Below the pieces are notes generated by a model. It made no database searches. It was not told the DNA's origin and saw only the letters and a list, made by a program, of their open reading frames with translations. 64,000 nucleotides of DNA from contig NZ_BAFV01000001.1 of assembly GCF_000308515.1 (NCBI RefSeq), positions 41,129-105,128 on the forward strand, given 5' to 3'. This stretch comes from Nocardia carnea NBRC 14403 (GTDB lineage Bacteria > Actinomycetota > Actinomycetes > Mycobacteriales > Mycobacteriaceae). How positions within the stretch are numbered: the stretch's first letter is position 1; every line of letters begins with the position of its first letter. Made by a program: the position numbers and the translations under genes. Shown here piece after piece: positions 54,441 to 63,236 of this stretch.

Positions 54441-55361
54441 GTGGGTAAGAGCAAACGCAATAGTCCGAAACCCGGAGGCAACCGGGCCCAGCGTCTGGCC
54501 GAGCGGCGAGCGGCATTGCAGGAGGCCGAATCTGCCGTCGCCCGTCCTTTCGAGGGGCTGGCCGCGGAATGCGATCTGGTCGCGCTGCGCGAGTTCGTCC
54601 CGTCGGCGACTGCCGAATTGACGCTTGCTCCCGGTATCGCCGCCGAGCGACCGGTAGTCCTGGCGACTGTGCTGCCGGGTGCGGTGGCCGCGCTGGTACG
54701 CGCCGTCGATACACCGACCGGATATATCGGTGTGCAGGTACAGGCCCCGACGGTGGACCCGGCCGCGGATATCGCGGCGTCGGTTCTGTGGGCGCAATCC
54801 GCCGAACCCGGTGATTCGCTGGCCGTGGCGCATGCCGCGCCGGGCGGGCCCGCGCTTTCCGATGTGATCGTGGCGGATGCGGCGCTGGATCTGGTGGTGC
54901 ACCAGGATTTCGATTGGTGGGTGCCGGAAGGGGTGCAACCCGATCCGCAGATCGCCGCCACCATCGAGCAGGCCAAAGAGGCCATCATGCCGTCGGATCG
55001 GCTGGATCTCGGGCCCGCGGCGATCGGTGCGCCCTGGTGGGTGGATGCCGGTGAGAAGGCCCATCTGCGCTGGGTCCGGCCGGAGTCGGAAGATGATCTG
55101 ATGCTGGCGCTGGCCCGGTTGCACGCGGCGGGTGGGTTGCATCTCGGTGAGGGGTCGCGGTTTGCCGGTTCGTTCCGTACGCACGGGCTGCTGGTTCCGG
55201 TCTTCGATCTCGATCCGGAGCGCCATGTGAGCGAATGGGCTACACCGGCAACGGAATTCGGCGAACGTTTGGCCGAGGCGCTGGCGGTCGATGCGCCGCT
55301 GACCTCGGATCAGCGGCGCTCACGGGACGGGCTGCGGTCACGTCAGGTGACCCTCCGCTGA
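54441..55361 (+). CDS. DUF5926-family protein
   Basis: A 306-residue actinobacterial protein. The basic start MGKSKRNSPKPGGNRAQRLAERRAAL is followed by a globular domain (about 30-300) with paired acidic motifs and HQDFDWWVPEGV. It has no membrane segments and no known activity. It starts with GTG. Low relation to neighbours, though the glpQ-DUF5926 order is common in this group as I recall it. Confidence 0.75.
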   Translation: MGKSKRNSPKPGGNRAQRLAERRAALQEAESAVARPFEGLAAECDLVALREFVPSATAELTLAPGIAAERPVVLATVLPGAVAALVRAVDTPTGYIGVQVQAPTVDPAADIAASVLWAQSAEPGDSLAVAHAAPGGPALSDVIVADAALDLVVHQDFDWWVPEGVQPDPQIAATIEQAKEAIMPSDRLDLGPAAIGAPWWVDAGEKAHLRWVRPESEDDLMLALARLHAAGGLHLGEGSRFAGSFRTHGLLVPVFDLDPERHVSEWATPATEFGERLAEALAVDAPLTSDQRRSRDGLRSRQVTLR

Positions 55362-55454
55362 ATAAAACGGAGAAATTTCCGAAAAACCCTTCTTTCCGAA
55401 GCTGATCTCCGCTAGGTTTCAGAGGTCGCCGTTTCTGGAACCCCCCGGCGACGA

Positions 55455-55490
55455 ACGTCAGCCGACACACGACCCGGCGCCGGCTGACGT
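55455..55490. terminator. Hairpin between DUF5926 and bfrB
   Basis: ACGTCAGCCG and CGGCTGACGT form a perfect 10-base stem with a 16-base loop, between the converging DUF5926 and ferritin genes. The remaining 55362-55631 holds no gene. Confidence 0.7.
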
Positions 55491-55631
55491 GCTGGAGCAT
55501 CGGCCGCCCGACCTCGGCGCAGTAGGCCGGGACGGCCGATGCTCCTATTCATCACCCGGGAAACAGTCCACGAGCCTCGTCCGAGCCGTCCGCATTGCGG
55601 CGGTTACTCGGCGGGGCGGACTGTCCAGTTA

Positions 55632-56183
55632 TCAGATATGGCCGCCGGCCACCGAGGGCGAGCCCGGCGCATAGGTCGGGTCATCGCTCATCTCGCGGGC
55701 GATGAACTCCTCGAGATCGAACAGGTTCGAACCGGCGCGGTCGGCGACAGTGAGCAGCGTGGTCATCTTCGCAACTTCCTCGACCTGCTCCTTGAGGAAC
55801 CACTGCATGAACTGTTCGCCCAGATAATCGCCTTCTTCGCGGGCGGTACTCGCCAGCTGGACAATCTGGTCGGTAACGGTCTTCTCCTGATCGAGTGCCA
55901 GCGCGATCGGCTCGCGGGAATTCTCGAAATGCGACTTTGCTGCATCGACGCCGGAAATGTCGACGCTGATATCCCGATCCAGGAAATACTGGACGATCAT
56001 CATCGCGTGATTGCGTTCCTCGACGGCCTGCGCGTAGAACCGTTTCGCGAGTTGAGGCAGGTCGGCGTTGTCGTACCACACGGCGATGGCGATGTACTGA
56101 TGCTCGGCGTTGAACTCGTGCCGAATTTGATCGTGCAGCAAACCGTGGAATTTGCTGCGGGGGCTCTCCGGATGATTGGACAT
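55632..56183 (-). CDS. bfrB: Ferritin (BfrB-like) with intact ferroxidase site
   Basis: A 183-residue non-haem ferritin that oxidises and stores iron in a 24-subunit shell. The ferroxidase ligands are E23, E56, H59 (EERNH), E100 (DQEKTVTDQ), Q133 and E136. This is the length and pattern of M. tuberculosis BfrB. Two IdeR-like boxes lie 52-95 bases upstream, the place from which IdeR activates bfrB when iron is plentiful. Confidence 0.93.
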   Translation of the reverse strand: MSNHPESPRSKFHGLLHDQIRHEFNAEHQYIAIAVWYDNADLPQLAKRFYAQAVEERNHAMMIVQYFLDRDISVDISGVDAAKSHFENSREPIALALDQEKTVTDQIVQLASTAREEGDYLGEQFMQWFLKEQVEEVAKMTTLLTVADRAGSNLFDLEEFIAREMSDDPTYAPGSPSVAGGHI

Positions 56184-56234
56184 GCCTTGACATTAACGCC
56201 GGAAAGGGGCTATGTCATCCAAGTGCAGCCTTAT

Positions 56235-56278
56235 TGAGGCTAGTGTTGCCTTATTCGAATGAGGATAGTATTGCCTTA
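56235..56278. promoter_or_regulatory. Tandem IdeR-like iron boxes upstream of bfrB
   Basis: TGAGGCTAGTGTTGCCTTA (56235-56253) and TGAGGATAGTATTGCCTTA (56260-56278) are 17/19 identical and 25 bases apart. Read on the minus strand each matches about 13 of 19 positions of the DtxR/IdeR consensus. Tandem IdeR sites activate bfrB in M. tuberculosis. The upper box overlaps the stop codon of the neighbouring ferritin-like gene. Confidence 0.65.
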
Positions 56279-56830
56279 TTTATTTCGGCCGGCTCCGGCC
56301 ATTTTCGGCACCGAGCTGTTCGTTTGCGGTGCGACCGTGGGCAGCTCCCGGGCCACGAAGTCTTCGACATCGAACAAATTCCCGGCTGAGCGATCGATCA
56401 CAGCCAGCAAGGTCGACATACCGGCCACATCCTGTTGCTGGCACTCGAGCAGCCAGCTCATGAATTGCTCACCGAGGAAATCCGCCCATTCCCGGGCCAC
56501 CTTGGCGAGTTCGGTGACCTGATCGGTCAGAGTCTGCTCGCGGGCGAGCAGGAAAGCCACTGCGGCATGAGGTGATTCGAAGGTCTGGCGCACTTCGCCG
56601 AGGCCGCCGATGCTGATCTCGAGATCTCGGTCGATCAGATACTGGACGATCCGCAGCGCATGTCCGCGCTGCTGTTCCGACCGGCCGTAGCAATGCGCGG
56701 CCAACCGTGGCAACCGCTGGATATCGAAGTACACCGCCGCGGCCAGATACTGCTGCGAAGCGGTGAGCCCGTGCTGCACCTGGGCCCGCAGCAGGGCGGT
56801 GAACGGCTGAGCCAGGTCGCTGTCGTGCAT
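56276..56830 (-). CDS. Ferritin-like protein lacking ferroxidase ligands
   Basis: A 184-residue paralogue of the adjacent ferritin that aligns without gaps at an offset of two residues. Of the ferroxidase ligands, E23 is replaced by G21, E56 by Q54 and E136 by D134; H57, E98 and Q131 remain. It should therefore not oxidise iron by itself. It could be a structural partner in a mixed shell, as with the H and L chains of animals, or have another role. The fold helices and hydrophobic pattern are intact, so it is not decaying. ATG at 56830. Confidence 0.82.
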   Translation of the reverse strand: MHDSDLAQPFTALLRAQVQHGLTASQQYLAAAVYFDIQRLPRLAAHCYGRSEQQRGHALRIVQYLIDRDLEISIGGLGEVRQTFESPHAAVAFLLAREQTLTDQVTELAKVAREWADFLGEQFMSWLLECQQQDVAGMSTLLAVIDRSAGNLFDVEDFVARELPTVAPQTNSSVPKMAGAGRNK

Positions 56831-56906
56831 ATATCGATTATCGCGCGTTCGAAGACAGGCTGGGCGCCCGGGCTGCGACGAGTGGTCGTCGCCGGGCCAG
56901 GCGGGC

Positions 56907-58283
56907 TCACTCGGTGGTGAGCTCCGCCGGGACCGGATCGCCGTTGGCCAGCGCTTCGAAGAACCGACTGGCATCGGGCTTCGCCCACAACACGACGTTG
57001 CCGCTGGCGGTATCGGTGAATCCACCTACCGGCACGCTCGTCGCCAGGGTATCGCCCCGTAACGACCAGCCCAGCCGGGCGAGGTCCCAGATATGGTCGT
57101 CGGAATCGACGGTCAGCGAGCGCGCGGTATTACTGGCCATGGGCCACAGCGCGAACGGGTTGGCCAGGGTGGCCGGGCTGGTCGCCTTCTCCAGCAGGGC
57201 CGAGAGGAACAGTCGCTGATTGTTCATGCGATCGATATCGGCGAGTGCGGTGGCCCGGCTGCGCACGAAGCCCAGCGCCTGGGGACCGTTCAATTCCTGA
57301 CAGCCCGCGGGAATATCGATCCCGGCCAGCGGATCGTTGATGGCCTGCGGTACGCACACATCGATACCGCCCAGCCCGTCCACCACACCCGCGAAACCGG
57401 CGAAACCGATCTCGGCGTAATGATCGATATGCAATCCGGTAGCGATCTCCACGGTTTGGGTGAGCAGGGGCGCCCCGCCGAAAGCGAATGCGGCATTGAG
57501 TTTGTCCTGGCCGTAGCCCGGGATACCGACATAGGAATCGCGCGGCAGGCTCACCAAAGTGGTGCGCCCCGAGGGCGGGATATGCACCAGGATGATGGTA
57601 TCGGTGCGCGGGTCGCCGACGTCACCGCCGGTGGCCAGGCCCTGCGCCTCGTCGTCGGACAGCCCGGCCCGGCTGTCCGATCCGACCAGCAGCCAGTTCG
57701 TACCCGCGGTATTGCCGACCCGGTCCTCATAATCGCCGAGCGCGTCGATTCTGGTGAGTGAACCGTCGAGTTTCACGACGGCGTACACCAGCGCGGTGAC
57801 CAGTACCAGCAGGAAAACGAGAACCCACCGGCCGATATGGCGTTTCCGGCGGCTTCGCGGCCGCGGGGCGGCACCGCCGTACGGTGCATCCCGGCCCGGG
57901 GGCGGTGGCCGCCTGCGACCTCCGCGGTCCGGAGCCGGACGCCGGCTGGGTGCGTACTCGGATTCGCGGTAGGGCACCGGACGTTGCGTGGGTGCATGCG
58001 TGTGCGGACCGGGTTTGCCGCCACGTCCCGGCGCCGGCGGGCGCGCGGGCGCAGCTTGCCTTCCCTCGGGGGCCTGGGAGTACGCCCGGGGCGGTTCATA
58101 GCGTTCTGTGGGCCGGCCGCCCCGGGCCGGGCCCGGACCGCGGCGGATGACCTGCGGCGGTTCGGCCGGTGGGCGCCCGCCGGGCGGCGGGGGTGGGGCG
58201 GGCCGGCGCGCGGGGCCTCGTCCGGGTGCTCCGTTCTGCGGCGGCACCCGGCGCATCCGTGGGTCGTCGCCGTTCATCATCAT
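56907..58283 (-). CDS. LytR-CpsA-Psr (LCP) family protein
   Basis: A 458-residue membrane-anchored ligase that attaches arabinogalactan or similar polymers to peptidoglycan. The cytoplasmic N-terminus (about 150 residues) is Pro/Arg/Gly-rich and disordered. One membrane helix (about 152-172) precedes the LCP domain, with the motif residues GSDSRAG, GDPRTDTIILVHI, SLPRDSYVGIPG and LNGPQALGFVRSR. No C-terminal LytR domain is seen. The homologue in M. tuberculosis (Rv3840 region) is also next to bfrB. Confidence 0.9.
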   Translation of the reverse strand: MMMNGDDPRMRRVPPQNGAPGRGPARRPAPPPPPGGRPPAEPPQVIRRGPGPARGGRPTERYEPPRAYSQAPEGRQAAPARPPAPGRGGKPGPHTHAPTQRPVPYRESEYAPSRRPAPDRGGRRRPPPPGRDAPYGGAAPRPRSRRKRHIGRWVLVFLLVLVTALVYAVVKLDGSLTRIDALGDYEDRVGNTAGTNWLLVGSDSRAGLSDDEAQGLATGGDVGDPRTDTIILVHIPPSGRTTLVSLPRDSYVGIPGYGQDKLNAAFAFGGAPLLTQTVEIATGLHIDHYAEIGFAGFAGVVDGLGGIDVCVPQAINDPLAGIDIPAGCQELNGPQALGFVRSRATALADIDRMNNQRLFLSALLEKATSPATLANPFALWPMASNTARSLTVDSDDHIWDLARLGWSLRGDTLATSVPVGGFTDTASGNVVLWAKPDASRFFEALANGDPVPAELTTE

Positions 58284-58388
58284 CAGACTGTACTTATCGT
58301 TGTCGCCGTTGTTCGTTAGCGCCGGACCGGCCGGACTGCATCCCAGGTGAGGGCGCCGATCGTGTCCAGCCGGGTTACGCGGCGGACC

Positions 58389-59168
58389 TCACGGCAGCCA
58401 CGACACCCGCCCACGTAACACTCCGTAGCCGATGTAGGCCACCACATCGATCACCGCGTGCGCGATCACCAACGGCCACAGCCGGCCCGTGCGCTGCCAA
58501 TACCGCCCGAAGATCACGCCCATCACCACGTTGCCGATCCCGCCACCGAGCCCCTGGTAAAGGTGATAGCTGCCACGCAGCAGCGCCGAAGCCGCCAGGG
58601 CCGAATTATCCGACCAGCCCAGCGTGCGCAGCCTGGTCAGCAGATAGGCGACCACCACGATCTCCTCGGCGCCCGAATTGGCGCAGGCGGAAAGCACCAG
58701 CGCCGGCATCCGCCACCAATGGTCGGCCAGTGCGTCCGGCACGATCGTCACATTGATCCCCAGGCTCTGGGCGATGAGATACAGCCCCAAACCGGGAAGC
58801 CCGATCACCGCGGCGAGCACCAGCCCGTGCAGTACATCGGGCCGGAAACGCATCCGGGCCAGACCGATCGCCCGGGGCCCCAGCCCGCTGCGCCACAGCA
58901 GGTAGAGCCCGAGCCCCGCCCACGCGGCCAAACGCGCCACACCGAGCAGCTGGAACAGCAGGTCCAGCACCGACTGACTCGTCCGTGACGAATTCAACGC
59001 GACGGTCTGCTCGCCGACACCGCCCGGCGCCAGCGCGCTCTCCAGCAGCGACAGCGCGGCATTCATCCCGCTCAGGCCGAACGTGACACCGAGGACAACG
59101 AGAATTTCGAGCCGGACAGCCCGCTGCTCCCGTAGCCGGTCACCGACCGTCCAACCGCTTTCGCTCAT
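58389..59168 (-). CDS. CPBP-family intramembrane metalloprotease
   Basis: A 259-residue protein with about eight membrane helices and the CPBP (Abi) signatures: the glutamate pair in NSGAEEIVVVAYLLTRL and histidines in SYHLYQGLGGGIGNVVMGVIFG and VIAHAVIDV. Relatives are CAAX-type proteases of prenylated proteins or of bacteriocin self-immunity. The substrate is unknown. Confidence 0.88.
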   Translation of the reverse strand: MSESGWTVGDRLREQRAVRLEILVVLGVTFGLSGMNAALSLLESALAPGGVGEQTVALNSSRTSQSVLDLLFQLLGVARLAAWAGLGLYLLWRSGLGPRAIGLARMRFRPDVLHGLVLAAVIGLPGLGLYLIAQSLGINVTIVPDALADHWWRMPALVLSACANSGAEEIVVVAYLLTRLRTLGWSDNSALAASALLRGSYHLYQGLGGGIGNVVMGVIFGRYWQRTGRLWPLVIAHAVIDVVAYIGYGVLRGRVSWLP

Positions 59169-59243
59169 GTACCGAACTTATGGCCCAGTGTCCGGACGCG
59201 CGGTCCGAGGTGCACGGACCGGCCGATGCGCGGGCCGCCGGGT

Positions 59244-60002
59244 TCAGATGGAACGCAAACCGTTGAGAAATGGGCAGCCGGCGAGGGTGCGGACCGCCCG
59301 GCTCAGCGCCTCGACATCTTCGGCGGGTGTGGCGAAGGGCAGACGGAAATCGTGATCGCCTTCGATTCCTTCGATGCGCAGGGTGAGGCCGTAGCGGTCG
59401 ATGGCCAGCGGGTGGATCCGGCCGTGGCGCAGCCGGGCCGGCAGGTGCCGGGCCAACTGTGCGACCACATCGGCGTGATCGGCGTCCAGATGCTGCAGCC
59501 ATGCCGATTCCATCCCGCAGAACGGGTCGGGGGTGGCGAGTCGTAGATCGTCGACGCAGACCGATTCCGCGCCGGCCGAATCTGCGACGACCGCCGAGTT
59601 CAGCACCAACCGGAGCAGGGTGGTGGTGTGGCCGATATCGAGCAGACCGGGATGTGGATATTCCTCCGCGACCGCAGTGACCAGGGTGCGCTGGGCGCGG
59701 GCGGGCACCGCACGGATCCAGCCGCGCAGCCAGACCAGCGCCCGGACCGGTTCGCGCAGCGGCAGCGGGGCGTGATCGGTGAGTTCGAGAACGGCGGGGG
59801 CGCCGGCGACCTGTTCCCGAGCGGCGTAGACCGCGGCGCTCTCGTTCGGTACCGCGATCACCACATCGCCGCACTGGCGCAGATAGTGCACCGGTACAGG
59901 GGTCGGATCGGCGCCGGGCAGCGCGAGAACGGCCTCTTCGGCGTGTGCGCAGGCGCTGCGGACGCGTTCGGCGGTGGACGGGGCAGGGGCGGTCGGCGCC
60001 AT
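59244..60002 (-). CDS. DUF2470-domain protein (iron-linked)
   Basis: A 252-residue cytoplasmic protein. Residues about 165-245 form a DUF2470 domain (HADVVAQLARHLPARLRHGRIHPLAIDRYGL), which occurs in haem-handling HugZ-like proteins. The N-terminal half resembles the same family's split-barrel part. M. tuberculosis Rv3839, at the equivalent place, is repressed by IdeR. The ATG at 60002 has GGAGGT 4 bases upstream and is preferred to the GTG at 60035. An IdeR box lies 43-61 bases upstream. Confidence 0.82.
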   Translation of the reverse strand: MAPTAPAPSTAERVRSACAHAEEAVLALPGADPTPVPVHYLRQCGDVVIAVPNESAAVYAAREQVAGAPAVLELTDHAPLPLREPVRALVWLRGWIRAVPARAQRTLVTAVAEEYPHPGLLDIGHTTTLLRLVLNSAVVADSAGAESVCVDDLRLATPDPFCGMESAWLQHLDADHADVVAQLARHLPARLRHGRIHPLAIDRYGLTLRIEGIEGDHDFRLPFATPAEDVEALSRAVRTLAGCPFLNGLRSI

Positions 60003-60044
60003 CGGTACCTCCAGTGCGGGCGGACCCGGCTTCACGATCGAGAA

Positions 60045-60063
60045 TTAGGTAAACCTAAGCTAA
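60045..60063 (-). promoter_or_regulatory. IdeR/DtxR iron box
   Basis: TTAGGTAAACCTAAGCTAA matches 15 of 19 positions of the consensus TTAGGTTAGGCTAACCTAA and includes the palindrome TTAGGT-AA-ACCTAA. It lies between the DUF2470 gene and a divergent unknown gene and could control both. Confidence 0.8.
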
Positions 60064-60159
60064 GTTAAAGTCGGGTGCGGCGCAAGAGGATCGCCGCGTA
60101 AGCAGGCGGCAGGGCCGGGTGCCCGGTGGCTACGCCGCCGCCCTGCCTACGATCGAAGA

Positions 60160-60591
60160 GTGGTCGCAGGCGAGTCCGAACCGGTACTGGTGGAACTGAG
60201 CGTTCCCAAACGCGTGGTCGAACGCGGACTGGTGGACGGCCTGGTCGTACCGGCGGGGCAATTCACCGGCGAACGCCGGCTGGACCCGGCCCTGCCGGAC
60301 GAACGCATCGCCGACTTCCTGGCCGAGGCCGCGCACCGCCCGGATGGTTTCGTAGCCCGCGCCGAGGACGGCACACAGGCCCTGGCGGTTCTTGCCGGCA
60401 CGGTTGCCGCACTGTGCGGCGAAGATATCCGTAAGGCGCTGAACAGCCCGGATATCGTATTCCTGGCCGGTCTTTCCAGTGGCGCAGCCGACGCCGTCCG
60501 GGAAATATTGCTCGGGATCGAGAGTGATACGCCGGTGGAGACAGAGCGCGCGCTACGTGCGGCGCTACGCCCCGCGGAGACGGGAGACTGA
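60160..60591 (+). CDS. Small protein of unknown function next to pheA
   Basis: A 143-residue soluble protein (MVAGESEPVLVELSVPKRVVERGLVDG), predicted mostly helical with a hydrophobic core (ALAVLAGTVAALCGEDIRK). No family was recognised. Codon use is normal. It starts with GTG without a clear ribosome site. It lies in the same direction as pheA, 94 bases ahead, and diverges from the iron-box gene. Confidence 0.6.
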   Translation: MVAGESEPVLVELSVPKRVVERGLVDGLVVPAGQFTGERRLDPALPDERIADFLAEAAHRPDGFVARAEDGTQALAVLAGTVAALCGEDIRKALNSPDIVFLAGLSSGAADAVREILLGIESDTPVETERALRAALRPAETGD

Positions 60592-60685
60592 CCCGCGGGT
60601 GCCTCCGTGTGGCGTTCCGCGTCCGCGCATCCGGGTACCCGATACCGGGGGCGAGCACACCGCCCGCACAAGTACCCTCGTAGAC

Positions 60686-61603
60686 GTGCCGCGTATCGCC
60701 TATTTCGGTCCGTCCGGAACATTCACCGAGATGGCCCTCGCCGAATTCGAGAGCTCGGGGTCCTTCGACGGGCCGGTCGAGCGGATCGCCGCTCCCAGCC
60801 AGGCAGCCGCCCTGGACCTGGTGCGTGCGGGTTCCGCGGCCGCGGCAGTGGTGCCGATCGAGAGCTCGGTGGAAGGTTCCATCTCGGCGACCCTGGACTC
60901 GCTGGCCATCGGGCCGCGGTTGCAGATCGTCGCCGAAACCGAACTGGAAGTGACGTTCACCATCCTCGCCCGGCCCGGAACCGATATCGCCGCCGTCCGG
61001 TCACTGGCCGCGTACCCGGTCGCATTGGCGCAGGTCCGCAACTGGGTGGCCGATACCTGGACCGATATCTCGATCCACACCTCCAACTCCAATGCCGCGG
61101 CCGCGGAAGATGTCCGGGACGGCCTGGCGGACGCCGCGGTGTCCACCGCACTGGCGGGAGAACGGCTCGGCTTGACGGTGCTCGCCGCCGGGGTCGCCGA
61201 CCACGACCAGGCCGTCACCCGCTTCGTACTGGTCACCGCGCCGCGCGTGGCACCGGCCCCCACCGGCAGCGACCGCACCTCGATCGTGATCGAGGAACTG
61301 CCGAACATGCCCGGCTCCCTCATGCGGGCCTTCGCCGAATTCTCCACCCGCGGAATCGATCTCACCCGGATCGAATCCCGCCCCACCCGGACCGGTATGG
61401 GCACCTACCGCTTCTACCTCGACTGCGTCGGCCATATCGAAGACGCCGCGGTGGCCGAGGCATTGAAGGCGCTGCACCGCACGGCGCATATCCGATTCCT
61501 CGGCTCCTGGCCGGCCACCTCCGCGAACGGCACACCGCCGCCGTCGGATGAGGATGCAGCGCTCTGGTTGACCCAGCTACGCAAAGGGGTGGCCGACCTG
61601 TGA
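60686..61603 (+). CDS. pheA: Prephenate dehydratase
   Basis: A 305-residue enzyme that turns prephenate into phenylpyruvate for phenylalanine synthesis. The catalytic PDT domain (about residues 1-185) has IAYFGPSGTFTEMAL and VPIESSVEGSISATLD. The ACT regulatory domain (about 200-280) has the ESRPTR motif for phenylalanine feedback. Length is like the M. tuberculosis enzyme (321). GTG at 60686 gives the family start. Its stop overlaps the next gene by 4 bases. Confidence 0.95.
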   Translation: MPRIAYFGPSGTFTEMALAEFESSGSFDGPVERIAAPSQAAALDLVRAGSAAAAVVPIESSVEGSISATLDSLAIGPRLQIVAETELEVTFTILARPGTDIAAVRSLAAYPVALAQVRNWVADTWTDISIHTSNSNAAAAEDVRDGLADAAVSTALAGERLGLTVLAAGVADHDQAVTRFVLVTAPRVAPAPTGSDRTSIVIEELPNMPGSLMRAFAEFSTRGIDLTRIESRPTRTGMGTYRFYLDCVGHIEDAAVAEALKALHRTAHIRFLGSWPATSANGTPPPSDEDAALWLTQLRKGVADL

Positions 61604-62265
61604 CCGCCAAACTCATCCTGGTCCGGCACGGCGAAACCGAAGGAAACGTCGCCAAGATCCTGGACACTAAACTGCCCGGCCTGCCGCTCACCGAACGCGG
61701 CGCCGCCCAGGCCAAGGCCTTCGGCGAGGGATTACTGACCCCGCCGCGCGCCCTCTTCCATTCGCATGCGCTACGGGCCCGCCAAACGGCCGGTTATATC
61801 GAGGCGGCCACCGGAGTGCGGGCGATAGCCCGCGACGATGTCCACGAGGTGCAGCTCGGTGACCTGGACGGATCGGCCAGTCCCGAAGCCCACGAACATT
61901 TCCAGGCGGTCTACCGGTCCTGGCACGAGGGCAGGTTGACCGAGCGTGTTCCCGGCGGAGAATCGGGTCGCGATGTACTCGACCGCTTCCTGCCCGCAAT
62001 CGCCGATCTGCGTGCGGAATACCTGCTGGAAGCCGGCGACAGCGGCGATGTTCTGGTGGTTACCCACGGCGCGGCCATGCGGCTGCTGGGCCGCGAACTG
62101 GCCGGGGTGGCCCCGCCTTTCACCACCAATAATCATCTGGACAACACCGAGACGATCGAACTGGTCGCCCGGCCCGGCGGTGGCTGGGAATGTGTCCGCT
62201 GGGGCCGGTTCGCTCCGCCGTTCGGCGGTAAAGCCGAATTCGGCGCCGACGATCCCATGGGGTAG
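61600..62265 (+). CDS. Histidine phosphatase (phosphoglycerate mutase) family protein
   Basis: A 221-residue member with VRHGETEGNVAKILDTKLPG, HSHALRARQTAGYI and the second histidine in VVTHGAAMRL. The pheA-phosphatase pair is also found in M. tuberculosis (Rv3838c-Rv3837c). The RHGE form suits a phosphatase or mutase; the substrate is unknown. It starts with GTG overlapping pheA. Confidence 0.88.
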   Translation: MTAKLILVRHGETEGNVAKILDTKLPGLPLTERGAAQAKAFGEGLLTPPRALFHSHALRARQTAGYIEAATGVRAIARDDVHEVQLGDLDGSASPEAHEHFQAVYRSWHEGRLTERVPGGESGRDVLDRFLPAIADLRAEYLLEAGDSGDVLVVTHGAAMRLLGRELAGVAPPFTTNNHLDNTETIELVARPGGGWECVRWGRFAPPFGGKAEFGADDPMG

Positions 62266-62352
62266 CGAGCGAGCCTCGGGTGCTCACTGCCATGGGCCCA
62301 GCCCCGGCCGTGTCCGGAGACGCCCAGAACTCTGTCCTTGTTACTCACCGAT

Positions 62353-62379
62353 CCCCTGTGCGTAGGCAACGCACAGGGG
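62353..62379. terminator. Bidirectional terminator before espG
   Basis: CCCCTGTGCGT and ACGCACAGGGG form a perfect 11-base stem with loop AGGCA. Outer bases CCGAT/ATCGG extend it past a 3-base bulge. It lies between the converging phosphatase and espG genes. Confidence 0.85.
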
Positions 62380-62405
62380 TGAATCGGCTTCGACCGGTCG
62401 GGCCG

Positions 62406-63236
62406 TCAGGCCAGCGCCGGGTTGGTCGGGAATTCCGAACGTTCGGGCAGTGAATTGATCAGATCCTGCAAGGCGATTCGCAGCCGGGCATCCGTACCGC
62501 TGCTGAACGACGTCCATTTGGTTCCGTCGTCCGCGATGCTGGCGGTGCCGATGAAACGGCCCGCCCGGGTATTGAATACGGCGATATGGTTGTCGGCAAC
62601 ATCGCGACTCGCGTCCCCGTAGACGACCCCGACGATTTCGGCATGCGATTCACAATGCGCCATGGCCGAGGCGATGGCCTGCGCATCCCGGGTGGGATTG
62701 CCGACCTTCGCCAGCCGAGCGGCGGTGGCTGCCGGATCCCCGGTGTCGTCGAAAATCGGCACGAGTTGTTCGGTGGGCGCATTCATTCCGGTCAGTTCCA
62801 GCGGTTGGCCGGGGCCGAGGGCCGCCATCACCGGTCCGGGTAGATCTTCGCCTGCCTCATCGACGATGTAGGAGGTCGGCCCACGCAGGGCGACCGTCAC
62901 CAAATCGTCGCCCTTCGCCAGGCACATCCGGCTCGCCTGGCCACCCACGAAGAGTCGCAGTGCGACCTCCCAGTGCGGCCGGTACAGGCCGCGTAGCCGG
63001 TCGGCGAGATCCGGGTGGATACGATCGCCGTCGAGCAGTTCCCGTTCGATCAGCAACTGCTCGGCGGCTTTCATAGCTCTGTCGTGGTCGGCCTCGTTGT
63101 CGTAGCGACCCCGTGCGTCGAGCACGACCGGGACCTCGTCGATCTCCAGTTTTTCCAGGAGATACTGCATTTCGTCGAGCGATAGCGTCACTGCCGCGAG
63201 CATGGACGCCCCGCGCCCCCCACCCAGCACCGTCAC
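62406..63236 (-). CDS. EspG-family ESX secretion chaperone
   Basis: A 276-residue EspG-like protein, the cytosolic chaperone that binds PE-PPE pairs and delivers them to a type VII (ESX) machine. The start AAVTLSLDEMQYLLEKLEIDEVPVVLD and the mixed alpha/beta body fit the family. The GTG at 63236 overlaps the stop of the PPE-like gene by 4 bases; an ATG 11 codons later (63203) is an alternative. The direct coupling to a PPE-like gene supports the pairing. Confidence 0.85.
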   Translation of the reverse strand: MTVLGGGRGASMLAAVTLSLDEMQYLLEKLEIDEVPVVLDARGRYDNEADHDRAMKAAEQLLIERELLDGDRIHPDLADRLRGLYRPHWEVALRLFVGGQASRMCLAKGDDLVTVALRGPTSYIVDEAGEDLPGPVMAALGPGQPLELTGMNAPTEQLVPIFDDTGDPAATAARLAKVGNPTRDAQAIASAMAHCESHAEIVGVVYGDASRDVADNHIAVFNTRAGRFIGTASIADDGTKWTSFSSGTDARLRIALQDLINSLPERSEFPTNPALA

